Shown here in pieces: positions 46,578 to 60,500 of a DNA stretch of 62,264 nucleotides. The stretch is taken from assembly GCF_001949145.1 (NCBI RefSeq), contig NW_019091374.1, positions 459,235 to 521,498 on the forward strand, given 5' to 3'. Made by a program: the position numbers and the translations under genes. The number at the start of each line of letters is the position of its first letter. Positions within the stretch are counted from its first letter, which is position 1. The stretch comes from Acanthaster planci. Taxonomy: Eukaryota > Echinodermata > Asteroidea > Valvatida > Acanthasteridae. A model generated the notes under the pieces. That model searched no databases. It was not told the origin of the DNA and saw nothing but the letters and a program-made list of their open reading frames with translations.

Positions 46578-48531
46578 ATGACCACGTTGCCTGTGGACTC
46601 CCATGCATGTACAATGTGGCCTCCAGTTTTGGTAAATAACAAACCTCCACTCTTGTTTGATTCGTTGTACAGAGCCATGAAACCAGGAGGTTTTGAAAGG
46701 GGGTTGGGTCAAACCTTTTGGAAGGGGGCTTGCCAGGCCCTAGGAGGGGGAGATAGACCTTGAGTGCTTCCACTCCTAAGAAATTTGAATTTTGGGTTGA
46801 TAAACACATTTAGGCAAATGTTAAATGCATTCCTAAACTTGTCCAAAACGGTGCAGTCCATAAGTGCAGGAAATTTGTTTCACAGGAAAATAGCTGTGCT
46901 TCCAGTTGCCCACTCCAATCCAGCATAGTGCGCTGACCCTAAATCTTTTTATTGAAAAAGAAATGAAATTAGAAAATACTGTTGCAGACCCTCATGCTTA
47001 TTTAAGGGGTGTGAAACCTCAACTTTGTTGTTGAGTACGCAGAATTTCACATTCGACTTTTTTGCCAGGGACTGGCCAGGTTTTCCTTGATTTTTCCATT
47101 TTTTTCTTTTTCTGCCGACACGACGCGACGGCCAGGCCAAGCTTTACACAGTACATGTACGTCCTCGTTCAGACACCAGACAGTACTGGAGCTCCATCAT
47201 GCACACAACTGATATCTACTGTACTGTACATGCACGTGTACATGTACAGTACGTGTACATGCATACTGTGATACCTGCACCCAGTATATACTGTACATAT
47301 ACATGTATCTGCATGTATCGAAGCGCAAGCTTTGTGTGTAAACAGCTTCCTGGGACCATCTGGTCATTGTGTTGTGATTGACTGTCAATGAAACATCAAT
47401 ATTCATACATGTGTCAGTGGGACTCATTACAGCTGTTTGTGCATCACCGGAAGCAGTGACCAACAATCTCCACTATAACTCACGGTAGCACACATTTCAC
47501 TGTGAATTTTTGGCTTGAAATAAGGTTCGCACATTTTTGCTTTCATCGATAGAGGATTTCGTGACAACTGGCCCGGGGCTGTGCAAAGTTATTGTGTCAT
47601 GCATCATTGCTCGCTCTATGTACAATGCTCATCATTTTGTACAAACTTTCAAACAATTTTTAGACATGAACTCATCAAAACGTTACTGCAACACAAATGT
47701 ATAATTGTCTGAGGAGGCTCTGACTTGGATACAATCCTTGACAAGACCTATCCTCAAGTTACGAATCCACGGGAAAAAACAGCAGATGGAATATACCGTC
47801 AGAGTCACTTTTTAATTTAAAAAAAGATTTCCCACCCTAAAATTTTGATCCCCAAAATTTTAGAAGATACTACGTACATATACTTAGTTTTTACATTTTT
47901 TTTCAATGTATTAGGAAGCACGGCTATTACTTTGTATGGTCTAAGTACTACTGTATTAATAATTGTTAGTTTGTGTATCCTGGTATGACTCATGATGGAA
48001 TTCCAACCAGATGTGGTTTTTCCATGCATATACTGTACATGATGGGCAATTTTTTGTCTTTCTATCAGGACATTCTCACACTGACTTGACGTACACATCC
48101 ACCCTTATGTGTAAAGACCAGGGATCCATGCAAAGTATATTTACTATACAGGTACCAGTACACATGCATGTACACTAGTACATGCGCAATATGTGCACAG
48201 TAGTGGCCAAGCCTTCAAAGAGTTATGCATGGCAAGAAGTACGAAAGATGTGTACAAGTATTTATGCAGAGCCAGCACGAGTTGGAACGAATCATACATG
48301 TACCGGTACATGTAAATGGCTCAAGTGGTGACCGTTATCCCATTGAGGAAAAAGTTTGCGGTTACTTTATGTGGCAATCAATGATCCCACTGTCAAGTGT
48401 TTCAATATACATGTATGAACATTTGCAAACCAAATGCTTGCCTATTGTAAAGGTGGCCAATGTCTGGGGGAGTCACGTGGTACGTACTAATTTGACAGCT
48501 TTTGATTGGACCTCATTGTGCATTTGTGCAG

Positions 48532-51500
48532 GTCAAAACAGGATACTTGAGCCTGAAGGATGGCCAGCACAATGGGGAGGTGGTACGGGCGCAACTCTCC
48601 AAGGAAAGTCTGAGTCTACAGAGGGAAGAGACGTTCCTTGTTAGTCCAGTAGAAGCGGAGGTTGGTGTGGACCAGTTAAATTGAGTTCCTCTTATGGCTC
48701 TGGATATTCGATTCACTATCAAATATTCATATATTATTCTCCGAATTTGATTATTTGAATGCAAAATTCATGAAAACAAAGGGAAAATTTCCTTTTGTTT
48801 TAAATGAGACAAATTGCACTGTGGAGGCTTGTTTCAAGCAGATTCAAATGAAAAGCGACAGAAATCTTATAACGATTCAAATTTGAAATTATTCAGTAAA
48901 CAATGTTAAAAGACAAGAAATATTGTTCATCTCTGAATCTTGCTTAATCATGGCTGGAGATAACTCCTAGACGTGAGAAGCTATTTAAGTGATAGCAGTA
49001 TACTGTTATGTGCGTTATTGCAACTGATTTGTGTATGGTTTGTTATAAAAAATCTACCGGTCTGTACAACCGAATAATCAGATATTCGATCGAATTGAAG
49101 GTCAAATAGTTGAATAGTTACTTATTCAAATTGACTCAGCCCTACATGTTCATGTAGCCCTATACCCATGCCCCTAACCCATCCCCACTCCTGCATGCAC
49201 ACTACCACTTTATAAGGTTCACATGTACCAGTACAGTGTACTTTAAAAGGTGAACGGGAAAGCGAATCAAATTTGACATCATGAAACATTTCCTGTGAAA
49301 TTCGCTTGAGTTGAAAGGTTCTCAACTTTTGCCAATTCACCAGTACAAATACCTTATTTGATCTGACATCACAGTCAGAAGCCAAAACGTGGTCCACCTG
49401 GACAAATCGAGGCACAACTCACTAATATGGTGGCCGTTTTATCTTGCACGCAGTTGAAATCAATAAAAAATCATCAGCATTTCTCTCCCACCCATTAATG
49501 TCTATTTTTGCAAGGTACCAGACTGTGTGATGTCAGAACAATAAGCTCCGTTTGGAAAAGCACAGCCTTGAGACTTACTCTGTGGAATGCGATGATAAAT
49601 GTTCAGACCACTCTGTGTGGTTCTCAAGCTTCATTTTCATGTTGTCATTTCATACGTGACTATAACATGTTTATCAATTTATATTCTTGTCAAACTGGAA
49701 TAAGGAATGGATCAATTACCCAGTGTACTCCAATCAGTCCGGTGACATTTATACAGACATTAAACAGTGGAGCAATCGCTGCCAATAGTCACCGACATTT
49801 GCCGCAGTGTCAGTGACATTTATTGGTCCTAGATAAACAACCTAATGTAATCAGTGGCCAGCCCGCAATAAATTAATGCTCCATCACCAACATTTCCAGG
49901 GCTGTGAAATCTGTAATTGAATCACGACAACTGCTGAATGGCCTGCTGGTATGTACCGGTATTAAACCACACACACATGGAAGGGCTCGTTTGAAGGCTA
50001 CTAGTACCAACCATGTACATGTACGCACAGTACATGTACAGTATGTTTACCGGTACATATATTGGATCAATATGTTTCAGATGTTGCATGTACATGTATA
50101 CACATATGTACATGTACAGTGTGTATAGACCATTCGCCATGTTTATGAAGTACAAACAGTCGTATGTTTTGGTTATTTGGCACCAACTTGAACTTCCATC
50201 ACGCAAAAGCAAAAATATCGACACATACAATATTGTATACAATTTAAAATTTATTACATTCAATGTACGGTTGTTTTCTCCAAATTGTAAATGTTAAACA
50301 TTGTGGGGAGAAAAAGAAATCAAAAGGGGTGGGCAAAACCTGAGTAGGGAGTTCTGAGGACCCACCCATTTCTTGAGTTCGAGTCAAGTGCATACGTATA
50401 CCTGGGCATTAAGACTTACTGTTGATTTTGTGTTTATGGAAATTTAGAAGCAATTTAAAGCAGTGAGCCAGTTCAGTCTGGAGTATTACCATATTTGGAC
50501 AGCCTATTATGTTACAATCTCGCGCAATCTGACCAATCACAAGGCTTGTTCTAGCAGCCTGCGACGGATTCCATGAGTGTTTCCATGTTACTGGGTGCTT
50601 TTCTTGCATGTTGCAGCATATGGAGCCAAAAAAGAATTTGAATTACAAAAATTTGATTGGCCGTGCACAAAAAACCTGACTACAAACAAAAACTAGAAGT
50701 TCTAAAACACGTTTGTACCAACGGGATTTAAAATTTGGCGTTGCCAACTTGAGATATTGAAAATTGAATGTTGACAAAAATTGCTCCGCCAGTATAGGAA
50801 AGGTGACTATGCCCATACATGTATGTGGTAATACTCTAGACTGCAGTTCAGTATTCCAACAGTGCATGCCCACAATGAAGCGCATCTGGAGTCATTTGGA
50901 AGCGCCTGTGAGGTCTGCCCAGGGGCAGTTTTATGCACATTCACCCACGCGCTCTGTTCTTGAATGACCTGCAGGGGCCAATTTTGTAGAGCTTCTTCAG
51001 CACAAAATGTGCTTAAGCGTGAAAAAACCTTGCTTGACAAATCAGGTAACCAGTCAAAAACTCCCTGTAATGTATATTGTTTGGGAATGGTATTCACCTG
51101 TCTTGTGGTAAGCATAACAATCACATAGATTTGAGCTGGTAGCCTTTGTTTTTTAAGCTTAAGTTTTAAGTTGTTTTTTTTGCGCTTAAGCAAATTTTGT
51201 GCTTAAGCAGCTCTATGAAATTGGCCCTGTCTGTTTTTGAAATACCGAACTGACTCATTCTATAGCTTTCATCAAGATAATGTCGTGTGAGCGGCCAAAT
51301 TCTGGAACATAAATGAACGGGTAACACTCAGAGTTGTAAGCTTGTTGGCCAGTTTTTCCACATGGTGAAAAGACAAGCCAAACTTGGTGATCCACGGGTG
51401 TGGGTTGCTGAACTCTGCAATATTGGTAGCAAATCTGCCTACACAGGTAAGCTGCCCAGAACCAATATGTCATGTACAGTACATGTACATGTACATGTAT

Positions 51501-54500
51501 GTAGCCAGGGCTCACATGTACATGTACTGTATGTGTAGGAGATACACAGTACATGACACGTACCAGTACGCACATGTACATGTACATACCGGTATGTCAC
51601 ACCCCCATCCTCGAATGCCACAGATGTTGAAACTCAATCATTCACTACATTTCTTGTATTTTTTCCATCATACAGGTAGGTGTGTTTGTTGTTTCCATTG
51701 CCCAAATTTAGGGTCGCACCCCCCTTCCATGGTCTAGGGCATGGCATTTACATTTTTTAGTTTTTTAGCAAACACATACCAGTAGAATACTTTTCACCAG
51801 AAGGAAATGTTTTAACAGGCTATTTGGTTTTTGACTTGCATTTACATGTACATGTAGGTGCGCTTCTTCCAAATATTATTTATAATGTAATTTTGGTAAG
51901 CATTTACATGTATACATACCGGTGCCATACATGTACATATACACATGTACATGACATGTACATGTACATGACATGTATCATGTGTATGTGTAAATATACA
52001 TGTATATGTGCGTGTAACTAGCCAACATAAATGTACATGAACCTACATGTGTTGTACAATGTTTGGTGAGCTGTGTCTGATCTATGGAAGAAAAAAAAAA
52101 TAATTCCAATATTTCTTGCTCGAAGTCCAAGGATTCAGCTGAAGCAGAACTGAACATGACTCACATGCCGAAGTGCATTTCAGAATTTTAATTCACTTCA
52201 GTCGGTGCATAACTCGTGTATGTTCACATCTGTTTCTGCTTTGCTCACATTACAGGTGAATGGGCCCGAAATAGACTCATCCAAGGTATGTGGATGGAAA
52301 CGCTAGTACATGTATCATTCTGGAATGTTGTGTCGCCAAACCGTGAAACAGTCACATGATGACACATAGAGATCATTGGACCAAGGCCCAGTTAAGTTAC
52401 AGTAGCTAAGATGCAAAAGCTGCTGTAAACTGCTTGCTAACTGCAACTTGTCTTACCAATTACAAGACCTTACATTGCAGTTCCAGTGGAATCTTTTTGA
52501 AAGATGGAAAAAATTCATAAACTTTACAAATATTTACCCAGAGAAACTTATTTTTCTATGCAACGACTGAGTTGCTTACATGTACATGTATTTTATTTTT
52601 TGTTTGTTTTTTTCAAGACATGTTCATGTACATACATGTAGAGCTTTTGTGTATTATAGATATTTGCATGGAATTGCTTATTTTGTTTCCTCAAGGAAAG
52701 AACTGTGTGCTTGAGGAGACAAAAGATTGGAGGCCTAGGACTCAGTATCAAGGTGGGTAAAACCAATGGGGAAATTCTAAAATTCAAAGCTGCAGACTTG
52801 CACATCCAAAGTTACGGTATGTCTAAATTTACTGTCTGGTATCACCAAAAAAACATTGTCATTTTCTAGCAGATCCATTAAGCATGCAAACACGCAGGTT
52901 CAAGTTATTAGTTGACAATCTCACCGTTACATCTTCATTTGTTGCATGAATTACATTTATGAGCCCCTGTGGAATTTAACAATGTACACGTAAGTGGATT
53001 GAAGAAGCTTTATACTGCAGCAGCAATGGTTATTGAAGTGAAAACTTACAAGGAACTCTTCTCTGAACCTACATGACAGTGTGCTTTTGGTATCCCATCA
53101 GCTGCACAGAACTTTGTTGGAAATGTTGTCAAATTGACTTTTGACACTTTTCTTGGTACAATGCTTTGAGTTAGAATCAAATTCAAGATGTTCTTGTCTC
53201 CTTTAGGGAGGGGCGGAGCATAACATCCCCATATTGGTTTCCAGAATATTCAAAGATCAAACAGGTAAGTGTTGGTAAGGGAATATTTTTCCCCCCAAAT
53301 TAATAAGGTTTTAATGAAACAGTGTAGGTAATGCGAATTCCTGGGTAATTTCTTTCCTTCTTTATTTTATAGCATGTACATGCAATTGGGCATCTTTGAA
53401 ACTACTGATGTAATAACCTCATGCTCATGTGAGCAACTCATCGCATGAACAGGGTCACTGCTTGAAAGAAAAAGAAAGAATTGAATGTCAGTAACCTTGA
53501 AGTTGCCCGTGGCCATCTTTGCATGGATTAAGATACCGGGGTATTAGAGTCAAGCTTGAAGAAACACAGTGTGCAGGGAATGCTCCTAATCTCCAGCTGG
53601 GAAGAAAGGAAAATAGAAGTCTTGAGATGTTGCTTTTCTTTGCCCAGCCTTAGAGCCACTTAGCAAATTGACGTGGAGCAAGCTAGCTTGAAGCCCTTGC
53701 ATTAAACCCTGTGTGTTTTTGGAGGACTTAGTGCTGATTAAAGTGCTTTGAGTGATTTGGATGGCTTGAAAAAGAAAAGCAATTCAGTTTGTTTCAGATT
53801 CGGATGTTGAGTCATTGAGTTACTTCTTTGATGATTTTTTTGGGGGGGTCTTGAAATCTAATGACAAGTCACCACATTTGGAAGTTTCCATACTCTGACA
53901 GCAGTAAGTTGAAGATCAAATGAGGAAGAGAAAGATGGAAAGACAAAATTCATGCGTAGACATTTTGAAGAGGAAGAACCTCTGCCATGAAATCATGAGT
54001 TTTTTTACTTGGATGATATACAGTGGATATGATATTTAACACTACTTGATAATCTTGATCATGTAATCATGTCAAATCTGAAAACTTTGTGTTTGGAAGT
54101 ATCCGAGACAATTTCTGACGAACTCCTCAAATTTATTTCTGTGTTTGTCACTCTCAGCATTGATGAACATTAGGCATCAAGTACAAGACAAAAACAAGTT
54201 TTCTGATCACACAAATTATTGTTGATAACAATTTCTGGAAATTATTAAAGAAGTCAAGTTTTTTCATAATACATTTGTACCAGTATGTTGGTGTCTAAAG
54301 TTGCCAGTAATACAACTACACGTAGATGCAGTTGGTTATTTCATTTGAACTGATTTGCAGTTGTCCTTTCACTAGGGCTGTGCTGAATATCCAAATATCG
54401 GATCAATTAATCAAATATTTTAATACTATTTTGCAAATTTGAATATTCAAATGCAAAATTCATGGAAAGGAAGGGAGAATTTTCTGTTGTTTTTAACGAG

Positions 54501-57500
54501 AAAAATTGCACTATAGAGGCTTGTTTCTAGCAGATTCAAATGAAAAATAACAGAAATCTTACAACAATTCAAAAGGTAAATTATTCATAAAATTTTTTAA
54601 AGGAATAGAAATTTTCAGTCGGGCAAGAAGTATTCTTTGTTCCGTAAATCTTGCAAAATCATGACTAGATATGCTCCTAGATGTGAGAAGCTATTATATT
54701 GATAATAATGTACAATTGTGTGAATTATTGCAACTGATTTTGTATATGGTTTGTTCATCAACCGTCTGCCGGTCGGTACGACCAAATATTCAGATATTCG
54801 ATCAAATTGAAGGTTGAATATTCAAATAGTGAATTATTTGAATTGACTCGACCCTACCTTTCATCAAAATATGTGTACAGTACATGTATTCCTTGACATG
54901 CATATTTATAAGTTCTTACATTCACAACATTAGTGCATCAGGTTTTCATATTTGGTGAATTGGGATTTTTCATTTTGTTGAATGTTCTTAAGTTTCATCT
55001 CCCAATTAAGTTTGCGCCGGAATAAAAGCATTCATATCCCATGGGAAATACTGCAGGATCACATTTTATTTTCTTAAGTTTTTGAATTCAGCAATTTCTC
55101 TTCCTCAATTGTTGATATTGATAAAGTTAGCGTCAAAAAATTGATCAGTCCAACTAGAGTCCCTTTGGAGTTGATGCATGTTTGCCCACGCCAGGGAGCG
55201 TCATTTCCCAGCGTTAACAAAATAGTATCCCCGAGAGATAATGGACCATACACAGCGCGTGCAAATAAGAGAGCGTTTGAAGCCTTTCATCGTGGACTTG
55301 ACAGTAGCCCACATTGTTGTTCAAATGCTGGTACCGGTAGATAATAAGGACTAAAAGGTGAGGGAAATTCAATAGAATGCCCAGAATGCAGAGAAAGAAG
55401 AGCATAGAGCAGTGGTCAGTTGACGGGGCTCTGGTTGTCATAATAAGAGAAATGAAATTTGTGAATTTTCATTTTGAGCTTTATCCTCTGGGTCATTATT
55501 TTTAATCATCATGATAAATCCCAAACCTCAGCTTGTATTTAGGCTGAATATAATACTTGTTATAATTATGTACGTGTAGTTCATACCAAATACCTGCATA
55601 TCAATTTCGAGCATACAGTACATACATGTACATTGTATGCTGTCACAAAATTGCAGTACAAATATTTTTATGACATTGGATGTACTTTATTACATTGGCA
55701 ACAAACTGTTGACACCTGGCAATATTGCATGGCCTTGTGGGATCAGTTTGTAAACTAAGGTACATGTGGAGGCATGTGTGGCCGAGCGGTTAACGCTTTG
55801 TAGCTTGTGATCACGTGGTCGGGGGTTCGAATCTAGCTGGGAACAACATGTTATGATCTTGGGCAAGCCACTTTACCCCTATGTGCCTCTCTCCATCCAG
55901 GAGTAATGGGTACCTGTGAGGGCAGATTTGGTTATGTTTAGCCCTTTGCACCTGATTGGCAGCATCTGGCTAGTAAACTCTCCGCGGACCTGAGGAATGT
56001 TCAGATATTGTGTGCCTAATGTGCAGGGATAATGATAATACATGTACATTGGCGCCTTTGAATTACAGATGCTGTGCTCCTTATGCTAGGACATGTACAC
56101 ATAAATGCTTTGATGTTATTATTAAACTGAGGACCCTGGTGCTGGAGAAGACCTCATGTAGAGGTGTAGTCCAGCTGTTGGTTGACACCTCATCATGGCT
56201 TTACATTAGAGGGGGAAATCATTACATATCCTTTCCAGGAAGATAACAAAGTTTACTTGTCATTTCTAAACAATGTACAGGCAATGACTGAAGAGGTTTG
56301 GTACAGGCACTGGTATATGCAGTGTACACCTACAGTACTTACTGTACACTGAAATGTGTCAAACATCATTTGCTGATTAAATGCATATTGGAAATAAACA
56401 GAGTTGCTTCAGCCACGCGGCCTGCCTGCCATGCTGGGGTGACATACCGGTCACACCCGACCAGGGGTCCAGTGCTGGCTTTTGGGCATACTTAACTAGA
56501 GACCAGTGATGGCACTTTACATGTAGAGATTCTTGTCCCGGTGGAGTCTGCTAAACCCGGGAAGGACCACTGTACATGTGCATGCGTACATGTGGGTCAC
56601 GGACGGCTGTCGGCCAGACAGCTGCCTGTGCTTGTGGTGCATGCATGCAGAGCCATACGGAACTCAATGTTGTACCGGTGATGTACAGTAGTTACTGTGC
56701 AGGTGTATTGCATAGTGTGTGAAATGTTGCCAACTTCAGTAGGGACCATGTAGACAATATGAGGACTTATACTCAATGCCTTGTACAGCATCACAAAGAA
56801 AGTTTGGATAGTCGTGCATTTAGTTTCATTTCTTATCCAGAGCTTTTTGAGCTGATTGCCCAGACCGAACAAACGAGGGAGAATTACAGAGGGAATTTTG
56901 ATTCAGTAAAATTCGTCCATGAAGTGGATTGATGAGGTTTGTCTTGTGCTGTAGTCATTCTCAAGAGTATTTACCAGCAGAGACACGTACATGTATCACC
57001 TGAGGTCTTCATTTCTTTCCAGTTGAACCCAATTGTAATTCATGTTGAAATCATCAGCATCGTATATTGTGTATGGGTAACAAAAATACAAGTGCTGTGT
57101 TTTGTTTCATGCATTGTTGAAGTTGTTGAACTAGATCAAAGATTTGAAGCTCCAAATGTGAATTGATTCCCAGAAGGCACTTTTGGCCTTTCCAATGCAT
57201 TTGCAAGGTTTGACAAGAGTGCCAGTCCACGTACGGTACCAGTACATGTACTTGAATATGTTTTTAGTGTTCGAATTCACAACTTCCAGTACTATAATTG
57301 AATAAGCCATACTGTACATGTACCGGACATATTTATAGCTGTATTAGAATTGAAAAAATAACACCATGTTATATACATGCAGTAGATATGTGTTACATTC
57401 TTGTACATTAATACATGTACATTTACTTTTTATTTTAACAATCCTGATATTGTATAAAGCAATGCATGTTGTGCACATGTAGTTACAGTGTATGACAACT

Positions 57501-60500
57501 TTTGATCTTTCTCTTCAACCCTGTAGCTGACCAGAATGGGGGCCTGTATGTAGGTGATGCAATCTTAAAGGTAAGTACGCACCCGTTGGCTTCCACCTGC
57601 AATTTTTATCAATGAAAATACCTCCAAAAATGTATCTCTTAATGTGCACATCTGCATTATTTTCCCAATGAAAAGGATCCACATTTCAGTTGTACAGTGT
57701 TCTATTCATTTACATGTAAGTCCACCGTGCACTGTACATCAAGTTGCATGACTCGTCACAGATTTAACGAGATGAACAAGGACAGTAAGTTGTGGCTTGA
57801 GTGGAGACTAGATGACTTGAGATGGACTTGACCACAGTACCCATTTGTAGCAATCCCGGAATCCCCACGTAACCTCTGCACTTTGAAGCCTTGTTTTTTT
57901 TTGGCATGACCCTGTTGTTTGTCCACTCTCCTTCCATAGGTCAATGGCATGTCCATTGAAAGAGCTACACATGACGAAGCAGTAAGTTAAGTAGAATTTA
58001 AGAAAGTGTAATCTATGAAAAGGGAGTGCAGAGGCATAACTAGGCACAAATTTCAAAGGGGGCACTCGGTGGGTCCACTAAGTTTTGTTTAGGGGGAGGG
58101 GAAGGTCGCCGAAGGCCGATGAACTGCGGCTTGTACGTGCACATAGGTTACGTACATGTACATTTCAAAATGTCACGTGTGGGGTGGGTGTGGGCTTCTA
58201 CTGTTGGGGGGAATGTGTGTCAGTTCCATACATTTACATTTAGTTAGGGTAGTGAGAACTTAAGCCAGAAAATCTACAATTGCGAAGAGATAAAAGATCA
58301 ATCATTTTATAGCCTGTAACCCTCCTGTGCAACAGAACACAACTATAGTCAAATAATGTTGGTTTTTTCTCTGTATTGTTGGATTTACAAATGTGCATGT
58401 AGCTGTCAACCCAATTAGCAGGTGCCATTCTAAAGGCTGGTGTTGGTCCAGTGCACCGCACCATGCAGCGAAGGTGTACTGCTGCCTCTCGGTGTATTTT
58501 CACGTCGTTGCATTCTCTTTTCTTTTGTGTCGAGTTTGGTTGCATAGGGAAAATGTGGGGATTGAGATAGAGATAGGTAATATAAAAATTGTACTTATAA
58601 CTTTCTGATTGTCTTTGAAAGTTGAAAGAACAGTAGAAGTAGCAGTTTTCATCATGACCTTTTTTTTTTTGGCTCTATATTGTGAAGGTAGCGGCCTTAA
58701 AAAATGCGGGTACAGAGGTTGTGTTGACAGTGCGACATTTCAGAGCTGCAACACCATACCTAAAACAGGCAGGTAAGACTATAATAATGAGTCTGGTTTC
58801 GGATAAGAAAAATTATGTTTTCTTCAAAATTACAACGTGGCAAGCATGCAAATGTGACCAGGTTTCAAATTTTTTTGGCCAAGTAATTTTTTTAAATTGT
58901 TTACCCAGAAACCCTTGATTTAAAAGGTAATGTAATATACGCTTGACGTCCTCAAATCTGATTATCTGATTATAAATAACAGTAGGAATCTTATTATTTG
59001 GACAAATGCTTTTTGGAAAATCTTCAGGGACTGTTATTTGCAGGACTCAGTCTGAATCCTTGCATAAAGAATTGTATATTGTTTGCATGTTTATGTCAAG
59101 CTGGGTGTCAACAGACATATATATTCCTACTTGTTCCAGTAACAGGTGTATAAACAGGTGTATTCAGTTAATCAGAATTGGATTCAACATCAGGTCTGCA
59201 GGTGAACAGACCTCTTATTTCAAGTGAGATTTTCATGGCAGTGCACCGAGTCTAATATCTATTGATGGAAAGCATGGTAATTTTCGTCTTGTCGTTCACT
59301 CTGTAATGCAGCTAAGCTAGCTGATGCAGAAAACCAGTTGGAGGTACAGATAGAGCAGTCCAACTCTATGCCTAACCATGACAGCAGCTGGCAGGTATTG
59401 TAAAGGGGGTTTTTCTTTTTGTTTTTGAGAGAGGGAGTGTCTTGAGAGTTCAGAACATCAATCAATGTCTGGGGCACACATTCTTCACGTTATCCGGTGG
59501 GTTGCTGTGGCTTTTGTGCTCATCCCATTAAAAAATTACATCAAATGCATCTTGCAGTATATGTGAATGCAATTGGGCAGAACCCCACGGGGTGCCGAGG
59601 GTCCAAAAGCCTCTGTCATTTACAGTTAGAACTTCGGTACATGTATGTGTCTGAGATTCCAAAGACGTAACCAGGCGATCAAGTCCGTCACAAGTCTCAG
59701 CAAGTCCCTGTAAGTCCATTATAAGCCCATTGCAAGTCATCCAATTCAGATGAATTGAGACAAAAACATTGTCACTGTTCATCCTGTCACTTATGACTGG
59801 TCTTAAGAAGGAACTTATGACCAGACTTCATATGGAGGGACTTGCTAAAGGACTTGTGACGGACCCAGCTACACAGCACTGGATGCGACATCCCCCGTCA
59901 TCGGTAGTATTGTATACCAAAAAGCCCATTTTTCTACCCCATCTAGAGGAGTTAAAATAAACTAATATTTTGGGGGAAACAAGCCATACGCACTTGAGTT
60001 CATATGCAGTTCATATATGGCTTACGGTTGCTCACTTTTCCCCAGCAGACGAGGAATAGCGCCCTCGGTCAGCAGCAGGAGGCCAATGCTAGGCAACCTA
60101 AGCCAGAGAAGCGATGGGTGGATCTGCTGTCCATCCCCTTGCTCATGGCTAGAGTGTCGCGTTACACACCGGGCACAGACAAGCTCAGGTAAGGTATACC
60201 CAGCATCCAGATAGAGCTGCATTCGAAGGCCTGATCATATGCATCACTTGAAATACCCTCGAAATTGTCCCTCCACTGTCAATGGTTTGTCATTTTGTTG
60301 TTGATGAGTGCTTTGTGAAATTTCTCCCCCCCCAAAAAAAAGTGATTTTCCCCACCCCCTCCCCATCCCATAGGAAAAAAGCAGGTTGCATCCATGTGTC
60401 TGATCAAAAAAGATTCAAAGTATCACATGGCGTGATGGCTTCCTTGAGATTTTCTACAAGTGCCGTAGACAGGTAAATAACTACGACAGTGACTGAATTT

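Noticed and set aside
48225-48257. ATG and 11 codons (MHGKKYERCVQ) ending at GTATTT, a possible first exon of gamma-syntrophin
   Set aside because: The phase would fit, but the donor is weak and the peptide does not resemble syntrophin N-termini. The true start exon may be far upstream.
55768-55860. Possible tRNA-Leu/Ser gene
   Set aside because: A and B boxes are present, but the acceptor and anticodon stems do not pair and a SINE-type tail follows.
58030-58220. Possible DNA-transposon end (AGAGGCATAACTAGG follow-on with G-runs)
   Set aside because: It resembles a common repeat start, but no matching inverted end or duplication was found.
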